NCBI RefSeq assembly: GCF_900114995.1 | Contig: NZ_FOUX01000001.1 | Coordinates: 682,001 to 746,000, forward strand | Length of the DNA: 64,000 nucleotides | Source: Chitinophaga sp. YR627 | GTDB taxonomy: Bacteria > Bacteroidota > Bacteroidia > Chitinophagales > Chitinophagaceae | Direction: 5' to 3' | In this document: positions 53,509-60,610 of the stretch, piece after piece | Position numbering within the stretch: the stretch's first letter is position 1 | How the letters are laid out: each line of letters begins with the position of its first letter | Position numbers and translations under genes: made by a program | The notes under the pieces: model-generated | What the model saw: only the letters and a program-made list of their open reading frames with translations | Databases searched by the model: none | What the model was told of the DNA's origin: nothing

Positions 53509-54447
53509 ATGATAATTACAGTAACGTTTAATCCCGCGTTGGATAAATCTATTAGTATTCAGGCTTTAGTTCCTGAAAGAAAAATGCGTTGTTCGGCAGC
53601 AGTGCCGGAACCGGGAGGAGGGGGTATTAATGTTGCCCGTGCACTTACATCGCTGGGAGCTAAAGCAACAGCATTCTTCTGGGGAGGAGGCTGTGTAGGA
53701 AAGGAGATAGATCGCCTGCTGGCAAATGAAGGAGTTGCCGCTGTTATGTTGCCTGCAAAGGCGGAATCACGCGAGAACATCACAGTATATGATAGCACAG
53801 CCGCCTGTCAATACCGCTTTGTTATGCCTGGTCCGGATATATCTGCGGAGGAATTGGATAATGGTCTGAAAAAAATAAAAAATAGTGGTCCGGCAGATTA
53901 TCTGGTGGCCAGCGGAAGTCTATCACCGGGAATGCCTGGCGATACTTTTGCCAGACTGGGCATAATCGCGGCAGAAATGGGCGCCAAATATATCGTTGAT
54001 ACCTCTGGTGATGCACTGTTACAGGCTGTCAAAGTCGGCACCTATCTGATAAAGCCAAGTCTGAATGAACTTGCTTTATTAGCCGGCAGGAAGGCGTGTG
54101 ATATCAATGATGTTGTGCCTGTCGCCAGAAGTATTATTCAGGGAGGGCGCTGCGAAAATGTCGTTGTTTCGCTGGGCGCCGCTGGTGCAATACTTATTAC
54201 CAGGGAAGCTTCTGTGACTATTTCAGCACCAGCAGTACCTGTGAAGAGTACGGTTGGCGCTGGTGATTCAATGGTGGCTGGGATCGTCTTTGCACTGCTC
54301 AGGGGGCAGGATCTGGCAGATGCGACCCGCTTTGGAGTTGCGTGTGGAACAGCTGCAACCCTGAATCCGGGTACTGCACTATGTAAACTGAGTGATGTTC
54401 AGAGGATATATAAGGATTTGTCGGAGAACATTAAGGCGGAAATGTAA
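53509..54447 (+). CDS. pfkB: PfkB-family hexose-phosphate kinase (6-phosphofructokinase II / 1-phosphofructokinase-like)
   Basis: 312 residues from ATG 53509 (MIITVTFNPALDKS); the frame extends only to a TTG before it. Ribokinase/PfkB motifs: PGGGGINVARALTSLGAKA (about 38-56, substrate side), IKPSLNEL, and STVGAGDSMVAG with the catalytic Asp (about 249). The profile fits Pfk-2, FruK or LacC; fructose 6-phosphate is the most likely substrate given the glycogen and PEP context (inference). DosR regulates a pfkB homologue in Mycobacterium. It stands 21 bp behind the lipoprotein gene. Confidence 0.9.
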   Translation: MIITVTFNPALDKSISIQALVPERKMRCSAAVPEPGGGGINVARALTSLGAKATAFFWGGGCVGKEIDRLLANEGVAAVMLPAKAESRENITVYDSTAACQYRFVMPGPDISAEELDNGLKKIKNSGPADYLVASGSLSPGMPGDTFARLGIIAAEMGAKYIVDTSGDALLQAVKVGTYLIKPSLNELALLAGRKACDINDVVPVARSIIQGGRCENVVVSLGAAGAILITREASVTISAPAVPVKSTVGAGDSMVAGIVFALLRGQDLADATRFGVACGTAATLNPGTALCKLSDVQRIYKDLSENIKAEM

Positions 54448-54458
54448 TATGCGGGCTT

Positions 54459-55538
54459 ATGAAATGCTTATTTGCTATTATGTTATTGTTTGTGATAATC
54501 GGTTGCAGGGACAGGCTGGAAAAAATAAAACCTGTGTTTGAGCGGATTACGGAATCGGTGTATGCTTCCGGTTATGTCAAAAGTAATCATCAGTATGATG
54601 TTTTTCCGGCGGTTAATGGAATTTTAAAAAAGAGACTTGTGAAGGAGGGCGATATTGTGCGTCAGAACGATGCTATTCTTCAGCTTTCCTCAGTAACAGC
54701 GCAACTACAGGCTAAAAGTGCAGATATTGCCGCAAAAAATGCTGCACAGGCAGCCAACTTCAGGAGACTGGATGAACTACGTTTGCTGATCGATCAGGCG
54801 AAGATAAAAATGGATCAGGATGCCTTGCAACTCAGGCGCCAGCAAAATCTCTGGTCTCAACAGATAGGTAGCCGTAATGAACTCGAGCAGCGGGAACTCA
54901 GCTGGAAAACTTCTCATGATAATTATGATGCTGCCTGTCTGCGCTATGCAGAGTTGGAGAGGACGCTAAAGTATGATGAGCAGCAGGCATTGAATGACCT
55001 GAAAATATCGCGGTCACGCACCAGTGATTATACTGTAAGAAGCGAGTATAGCGGTAGAGTGTATAATATACTTATTGAAGAAGGGGAAATGGTCAATACA
55101 CAGCAACCTGTGGCGGTAATTGGGGATACTGCCTCTTTCCTGCTGGAGCTGCAGGTAGATGAATATGATATAGCACTCATTCAGCCCGGACAAAAAATCA
55201 TCGTGGCTATGGACAGTTACAGGGGGCAGATATTTGAAGCGAGTGTCACGCAGGTAAGACCATATATGCATGAAAGATCAAAGACCTTTACGGTGGAAGC
55301 ATGCTTCCTGAAACCACCCCCTATATTATATCCCAATCTGACCTGTGAAGCAAATATTATTACTGCAGACCGGTCGGGAGCACTTACAATTCCCCGTTCC
55401 TGCCTCCTGGATGGTAATTTTGTTCTTCTGACCAACAACAGAAGGAGGAAGATATCTACCGGGTTGATGGACTATGAAAGGGTAGAGGTGCTTTCCGGGC
55501 TTACCATAGATGATGTAGTCTTAAAACCCATGCCATGA
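54459..55538 (+). CDS. HlyD-family periplasmic adaptor lipoprotein
   Basis: 359 residues. Lipobox IIGC after a short hydrophobic N-terminus (MLLFVIIGCRDRLE). A lipoyl-like half (DVFPAVNGILKKRLVKEGD), a coiled-coil hairpin (about 75-185), the second lipoyl half (TVRSEYSGRVYNILIEEGEM) and a beta-barrel (LELQVDEYDIALIQPGQKI) follow in the usual order of MacA/HlyD adaptors. It links an inner-membrane ABC unit to an outer-membrane channel, but no TolC-like gene is present here. It overlaps the permease gene by 4 bp. Confidence 0.92.
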   Translation: MKCLFAIMLLFVIIGCRDRLEKIKPVFERITESVYASGYVKSNHQYDVFPAVNGILKKRLVKEGDIVRQNDAILQLSSVTAQLQAKSADIAAKNAAQAANFRRLDELRLLIDQAKIKMDQDALQLRRQQNLWSQQIGSRNELEQRELSWKTSHDNYDAACLRYAELERTLKYDEQQALNDLKISRSRTSDYTVRSEYSGRVYNILIEEGEMVNTQQPVAVIGDTASFLLELQVDEYDIALIQPGQKIIVAMDSYRGQIFEASVTQVRPYMHERSKTFTVEACFLKPPPILYPNLTCEANIITADRSGALTIPRSCLLDGNFVLLTNNRRRKISTGLMDYERVEVLSGLTIDDVVLKPMP

Positions 55539-56788
55539 AGCTTATAGTTAATATTGCCTGGTCACTGCTGAGGGCAAGATGGCGGCAAAGTCTCGTTGCT
55601 GCTATTGGAGTGGCATTTAGCATCATGATGTTTGTGTCGCTGCTCGGTTTTATGACCGGACTGAATGAAATGATGGATTCTCTTTTCCTGAACCGTACGC
55701 CGCATGTCCGTCTCTATAATGAGATAAGGCCGGCGGTTGTTCAGCCAATGGAGAAGTCTCCGGCTTACCGCTCCGGTTATCATTTTATCAGGTCGGTGAA
55801 GGCAACGGGCAGCCGGCAGGGAATTTATAATGCTTTGGCCATCCTTGCGTCATTACACCGGGACAAACGTGTTGCCGGCATAGCTTCCAAAATAACCATG
55901 CAGGCTTTTTTCAATGAAGGAACCATTGATATAACGGCTACAGTGAATGGAATTGAAGAACGTGCGGAAAGTAGACTATTTCATTTTGAAGATTATATTG
56001 TCGAGGGAGATGCATCGCGGCTGGCGGAGGATCCCAATAGCATTATACTTGGTAAGGCGCTCGCGGAGAATCTGTTGGTCCATATTGGTGAAACTGTGCA
56101 GTTGACAACTGCGGAAGGAGAGCGGTTCCCGCTTAAAGTTGTTGCATTATGGCAATCAGGTATTCAGGATTATGATAAGGTCCAGAGTTTTACATCGTTA
56201 GCTACAGCACAGAAATTGTTGGGTAAAACTGCTAATTATATAACAGATATTCAGGTCAGCATTAAAGATATCGCCAGCGCCCCGGAAATGGCGCGCGAGT
56301 ACAGCAGACTTTTTGATATCAGCGCTCAGGACTTTCAGACGCTCAGTGCAGAATTTGAAACAGGAAGTTTTATACGGTCTCTTATATCTTATGCGGTAGG
56401 TATCACCCTGCTTACTGTATCGGGTTTTGGAATTTTTAATATACTAAATATGATGATCTACGAAAAAATGGATGCTATCGCTATATTGAAAGCTACTGGT
56501 TTTGCGGGCAGAGATGTGAAGAGAATATTTGTTCTAATTGCTATGAGCATTGGCTTAGGGGGAGGACTGACGGGGCTTATAACAGGTTTTTTAGTGTCTC
56601 TGGGCATAGATCAGGTGCCTTTTCATACAATGTCATTACCAACTATGACAACTTATCCCGTAAGTTATGCACCGTATATTTATTTCGTAGGTCTCAGTTT
56701 TACGCTATTGTCCTGTTACCTGGCGAGTTGGCAGCCTGCCAGAAAGGCTAGTAAAGTTGATCCGGTAATCATTATCAGAGGGAAATAA
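55535..56788 (+). CDS. MacB/FtsX-type ABC transporter permease
   Basis: 417 residues. One N-terminal membrane helix (about 20-42) is followed by a large periplasmic domain (about 45-285) and three C-terminal helices; the FtsX motif region NMMIYEKMDAIAILKATGFA lies at about 306-325, and the C-terminal SWQPARKASKVDPVIIIRGK is diagnostic. It belongs to the MacB/LolC-type mechanotransmission ABC systems that move lipoproteins, peptides or small molecules out of the inner membrane. Substrate unknown. Confidence 0.92.
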   Translation: MKLIVNIAWSLLRARWRQSLVAAIGVAFSIMMFVSLLGFMTGLNEMMDSLFLNRTPHVRLYNEIRPAVVQPMEKSPAYRSGYHFIRSVKATGSRQGIYNALAILASLHRDKRVAGIASKITMQAFFNEGTIDITATVNGIEERAESRLFHFEDYIVEGDASRLAEDPNSIILGKALAENLLVHIGETVQLTTAEGERFPLKVVALWQSGIQDYDKVQSFTSLATAQKLLGKTANYITDIQVSIKDIASAPEMAREYSRLFDISAQDFQTLSAEFETGSFIRSLISYAVGITLLTVSGFGIFNILNMMIYEKMDAIAILKATGFAGRDVKRIFVLIAMSIGLGGGLTGLITGFLVSLGIDQVPFHTMSLPTMTTYPVSYAPYIYFVGLSFTLLSCYLASWQPARKASKVDPVIIIRGK

Positions 56789-56789
56789 T

Positions 56790-57470
56790 ATGGGAGATAT
56801 TATACTTGAAGCACGTCATATCAATAAATACTTCCACGATCCTGTTGATGTGAAAGTATTAAGCGATATTAATCTCATTATAAAGAAGGGCGAGTTTGTT
56901 GCGGTGACTGGTAAGTCAGGATGTGGCAAGTCCACCCTTTTATACATATTATCGACCATGGATACAGATTATAGTGGTGAACTGCTTATTGAGGATGTAA
57001 CGATGAATAATAAAACAGAGCCGGAGCTGGCAAGAATAAGAAATGAGAAAATCGGATTTGTTTTTCAGTTTCACTATCTGCTCAATGAGTTCACCGTATT
57101 ACATAATGTAATGCTACCCGGATTAAAACTAAACAAATATCCGGCGGCGGAAGTTGAACATATGGCGATGGAGAAACTTAACATGCTTGGAATCGGACAA
57201 CTGGCGATTAAAAAAGCAAATCAGTTGTCCGGCGGCGAAAAGCAGCGTGTTGCGATCGCAAGGGCATTGATCAATAATCCCTGTATTATCATGGGAGATG
57301 AACCTACCGGAAATCTTGACAAAAAGAATAGTGAAATAGTATTTAATATATTTTATGAGCTTGCCAGTCAGCAAAAACAGGCGCTGTTAATTGTGACACA
57401 TGATGAGGAATTTGCTGCAAGAACTCAAAGGACCATAAAAATGGAAGATGGAAAAATCTACCTTATTTAA
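56790..57470 (+). CDS. ABC transporter ATP-binding protein (LolD/MacB-like)
   Basis: 226 residues with Walker A GKSGCGKST (about 41-49), Q-loop FVFQFHYLLNEFTV, signature LSGGEKQRVAIARAL and Walker B IIMGDEPTGNLD, H-loop IVTHDEEFA. It supplies energy to the permease encoded 1 bp upstream. The 3' end overlaps the convergent L,D-transpeptidase gene by 8 bp. Confidence 0.95.
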   Translation: MGDIILEARHINKYFHDPVDVKVLSDINLIIKKGEFVAVTGKSGCGKSTLLYILSTMDTDYSGELLIEDVTMNNKTEPELARIRNEKIGFVFQFHYLLNEFTVLHNVMLPGLKLNKYPAAEVEHMAMEKLNMLGIGQLAIKKANQLSGGEKQRVAIARALINNPCIIMGDEPTGNLDKKNSEIVFNIFYELASQQKQALLIVTHDEEFAARTQRTIKMEDGKIYLI

Positions 57471-58902
57471 ATTTATCGTATACGTCTTCAAAGAAACGCA
57501 CCGTACCATTTGCTTCCGGCCAGGCTACTTCATACAGTACCATTACAGGAATGCCCGGCTTTACCGGAATAATGACAGGTTTACCTGCTGGCGCATCTTT
57601 TAGTTTAGATAGACTATCAATACGCGCTGATTCAGCCGGTAAGAGCAATTTTGCCAATGGAATGGCATCTTCTACGCGAATGCAACCGTGGCTGAAATAC
57701 CTGCTGTTAAACATAAAGTAACTTCTGGCCGGTGTATCATGAAGATATGTGCTGTAGGGATTAAAGAAGTTTAATTTAATTATACCAAGTGAATTGTCGC
57801 AGCCATTCATTTGCCTGAGTGTATAAGGGAAATTATGTTTATTCAGGGCCGCCCAGTTGATAGATAGTGGGTCCAGTATTCTACCGGATTTGTCTAATAC
57901 CTGATAATTCCCTGCTTCAAGATATAATGATGGGGCTCCTTTAATACCAGGTAATAGCTCCTTAACAGCAATATTATGTGGCACCGTCCAGTAAGGGAAC
58001 ATAATAATTTCGTCTATTTTACTGCTCAGCGGTGATGAGGGCGTTTTAGCTTTACCTACAATTACCCGGGAATTGAGTATTGTACTGTCGCCAAGATATA
58101 CAAACAGTTCAGCAGCAGGGATGTCTACTATAACAACTGATTGGTATTTCCGCAGGCAATTCAGCCATCGGAATGTGTTTAATGCATGTTTGAGTTCTAA
58201 CAGTCTTTTTTCAAGAGATACATTTAGTTCTTCTATTACACCTGGTCTCAGCGCGCCATCTTCCAGGAATTCGAACGTATACTGTGCTGACCTTATTTTT
58301 ATGCGAAGGGTGTCTTCGTGAATTGTATAATCAGACGTATCCAGGAAACCAAGTTGGTATAATTTGTCTATTAGTGGATGATTGCTGCTGTCAGCTATTT
58401 CGGCTATGATTTTTACAGGATGATAGTCTTTGCGTTGTAATCTGTCGGTATAGAGAGCGATCTTACTTTTTAAGGCATTGTATTGCGGCGCAGAGGGTTC
58501 TACTTTTTCCAGCAATTGACTAAAGCTGTTATTGGAAAGAGCGCTGTAAAGCAGTCCGGGTATATCAAGACAATCAGGAACATATTTAAGACCATCATAT
58601 CCCATACGTGTGGTTACAGGGCCATAAGCTACATCCGTAAAGAAGGCCACCGCAGCTTCTGAGAGTGCCTTATCGGTTTTGAGCGAGTCAGTAGGTACGT
58701 AGCCGGATCCCAGTTGCTGCACGAGTGCATACGCATAATCCCGCTGGTCTAGTCCCAGTAAAGGGGCCTGGCTAAAGTAAGTGAATAGTTGCTGACGGTT
58801 GTGTGTGCACCCAGCCGGTAACCAGAACATCTTTTCTGCGGCACGGCCGATGGCAGCATGCATCATCATACAGATGATCAGATAACAAATTTTTCTCATC
58901 AT
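57463..58902 (-). CDS. L,D-transpeptidase (YcbB/LdtD-type)
   Basis: 479 residues. Signal peptide (about 1-21), an N-terminal scaffold (about 25-260) with peptidoglycan-binding-like helices, and a YkuD catalytic domain (about 265-445). The active-site motif is SRYFSHGCIRVEDA with catalytic Cys (about 411) and its His and Arg neighbours; MFPYWTVPHNIAVKELLPGI is typical of the YcbB type. It would form 3-3 crosslinks in peptidoglycan, a change linked with stationary phase and stress in other bacteria. Convergent with the ABC operon; an imperfect CRP-type box lies upstream at the standard distance. Confidence 0.94.
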   Translation of the reverse strand: MMRKICYLIICMMMHAAIGRAAEKMFWLPAGCTHNRQQLFTYFSQAPLLGLDQRDYAYALVQQLGSGYVPTDSLKTDKALSEAAVAFFTDVAYGPVTTRMGYDGLKYVPDCLDIPGLLYSALSNNSFSQLLEKVEPSAPQYNALKSKIALYTDRLQRKDYHPVKIIAEIADSSNHPLIDKLYQLGFLDTSDYTIHEDTLRIKIRSAQYTFEFLEDGALRPGVIEELNVSLEKRLLELKHALNTFRWLNCLRKYQSVVIVDIPAAELFVYLGDSTILNSRVIVGKAKTPSSPLSSKIDEIIMFPYWTVPHNIAVKELLPGIKGAPSLYLEAGNYQVLDKSGRILDPLSINWAALNKHNFPYTLRQMNGCDNSLGIIKLNFFNPYSTYLHDTPARSYFMFNSRYFSHGCIRVEDAIPLAKLLLPAESARIDSLSKLKDAPAGKPVIIPVKPGIPVMVLYEVAWPEANGTVRFFEDVYDKFK

Positions 58903-58913
58903 CGCTTTTTTTT

Positions 58914-58921
58914 TAAAGCTA
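58914..58921 (-). promoter_or_regulatory. -7-like element of the L,D-transpeptidase gene
   Basis: On the minus strand TAGCTTTA, one base from TAnnTTTG. Its last base is exactly 36.5 bp from the centre of the box at 58945-58956. Confidence 0.45.
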
Positions 58922-58944
58922 CATTATTGCATCTCCGGCAGCAA

Positions 58945-58956
58945 TGATGATCGTTA
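58945..58956. promoter_or_regulatory. imperfect CRP/FNR-type box (TGATGATCGTTA)
   Basis: One mismatch (T for C in the last half-site) but with the same 36.5-bp distance to the -7 element as the perfect boxes. A second inverted repeat, TGACAG-TAC-CTGTCA (58957-58971), follows directly. Confidence 0.5.
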
Positions 58957-59121
58957 TGACAGTACCTGTCAGTGGTCACTTATTATGATCATATATGTTA
59001 AAATTCTCATTCACACCGCTACCGGTGACCGATACTCCCACATTTGGGGATATCCCATGAATTGATTTATCCTCAATTTTGAGTCGTGAAATAATTGTGA
59101 CAGATTATACAACAACGAACG

Positions 59122-59616
59122 ATGATAAAACTTAGCGTAAAAGAACGAAGGGAACAATTCTTATTCCTTGGCGGAATATTTTTGTTCACCGTTAGCCTCC
59201 TCGGATTTGGATTGTTTCATGATTTTGGAGATAGCAAAACCATATCAAAAGAGGACCTCACAGATAAACTCTCCCGCGATGCGGAGTTTGAAGAACTGGT
59301 AAAGGTGCAACGCGCGACCATTGACACGGCATATAAACAGATCGTTAACTTCGACCCCGCCGTGAAAGCGGTATTCCTGGAGAATGATATCCGGTATTCA
59401 CTTGGCTCTATCAAATCCAACTACGACAGACAGGCCTTTGACCCAAGATATAAGTCCTTTCTGCAGGTATCACTGTTATATAATACTTTTTTCTTCAACA
59501 GGCGGGAGCTGAAAGGGAATATCAATGATATTGACAACCTCAGAAAGACGCTGGAGGATTGCAAATTATCGACCCGTCAACTGAAAGAAAGTATCGGGAC
59601 GCAGGGTAACCATTAA
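59122..59616 (+). CDS. tssO: type VI secretion system protein TssO
   Basis: 164 residues. A short cytoplasmic start (MIKLSVKERREQ), one membrane helix (about 13-32) and a periplasmic helical part. Size, topology and position in front of tssP/tssR/tssH match TssO of the Bacteroidota subtype iii T6SS, where it is part of the trans-envelope complex that replaces TssJLM. First gene of the operon; about 220 bp of upstream sequence without another gene. Confidence 0.8.
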   Translation: MIKLSVKERREQFLFLGGIFLFTVSLLGFGLFHDFGDSKTISKEDLTDKLSRDAEFEELVKVQRATIDTAYKQIVNFDPAVKAVFLENDIRYSLGSIKSNYDRQAFDPRYKSFLQVSLLYNTFFFNRRELKGNINDIDNLRKTLEDCKLSTRQLKESIGTQGNH

Positions 59617-59662
59617 GCCCCAAAATAACCATTATTCTTTTTTTAAGTAAACACAACACAAC

Positions 59663-60604
59663 ATGTTCGACCCAATCATCGACGATGCAAAGTCAGTGAA
59701 CAGTAATTCGAGACGATCCATCTTTATCTATGTCATTATTGTTATCCTGGCGCTGACAGCATTCATCTTTCTGTTTAAGAACGTCTTTGCCGATAAACGC
59801 AGCAGTGACGCCAGTATCCTGAAAAATGAGCTGTATATGAACGAAGAACTGGTCTATGCGGATAATACCAGTAGTGCAAAAAACTGGCGCTGGGAATTCG
59901 GAGACGGTAACGCTTCCAATACACAAAGTGGTACTTATCACTACGGAAAAGCAGGCTCTTATATCGTGCGTCTCACAATAGACGGGGATATGCAGGTACA
60001 GTTTCCCGTAACGGTGAAAGATACCGTGATCGCGCAGACTGACACGACACTCATCATCAACGGACCTACTTCCGGCGTAGTCAATGAAGAAGTACGCCTG
60101 GAAGCAGAAGGAAAAGGAACGCAGTTCGAATGGTCCTTCGGTGAGACCGGTAGGGTAGATGTCAACGGCCGTACTGCTTTGTATACCTTCCGCAAACCGG
60201 GCACCTATATGGTAAGACTGATCAGTGATAAGAGTCATCCGGTCACCCATATCATGTACATCACCGATCCAAGTCTGGATACGGTGCTGGTAGTGCCCGG
60301 AGAAGGAGAACGCAAGATCATTGATGATATCCGTGCACGCCTGCAGGCCATAGCCGATGGAGAAGACTTTAACAGTAATTACTACTACCTCATCAACAAA
60401 TATCTGTGCGGCAACGAAAAGATCACAGTTGCGATTGAACAGGACAGCAACAAAAAAAGCAGTGATTTCTATACTTACTGTATGGGACTCACCTTCGGTG
60501 GAGAGATCTCTGTCGATCAGGCACAGTTAACCATTAGTCCGAAAGCATCCTGCGCCACATTGTTAAACATCAAACAACACTCCGCCCGCACAGCGAATAA
60601 ATAA
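59663..60604 (+). CDS. tssP: type VI secretion system protein TssP (PKD-domain membrane protein)
   Basis: 313 residues. One membrane helix (about 21-42) anchors a periplasmic region with two PKD-like domains (about 60-120, with WRWEFGDGNASNTQSGTYHY and AGSYIVRLTIDG; about 135-205, with FEWSFGETGRVDVNGRTALY). The C-terminal domain has two Cys (CGNEK and YTYCMGL). PKD-bearing TssP proteins are specific to the Bacteroidota T6SS. It lies 46 bp behind tssO and 6 bp before tssR. Confidence 0.82.
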   Translation: MFDPIIDDAKSVNSNSRRSIFIYVIIVILALTAFIFLFKNVFADKRSSDASILKNELYMNEELVYADNTSSAKNWRWEFGDGNASNTQSGTYHYGKAGSYIVRLTIDGDMQVQFPVTVKDTVIAQTDTTLIINGPTSGVVNEEVRLEAEGKGTQFEWSFGETGRVDVNGRTALYTFRKPGTYMVRLISDKSHPVTHIMYITDPSLDTVLVVPGEGERKIIDDIRARLQAIADGEDFNSNYYYLINKYLCGNEKITVAIEQDSNKKSSDFYTYCMGLTFGGEISVDQAQLTISPKASCATLLNIKQHSARTANK

Positions 60605-60610
60605 GTAATC

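Noticed and set aside
58957..58971. TGACAG-TAC-CTGTCA inverted repeat
   Set aside because: Spacing differs from the TGAY-N4-RTCA box; only one example, so kept as a note, not as a member of the regulon.
21902..59000. Island as an integrative mobile element
   Set aside because: No integrase, transposase, relaxase, tRNA or flanking direct repeat was found; clustering by co-regulation is the simpler reading.
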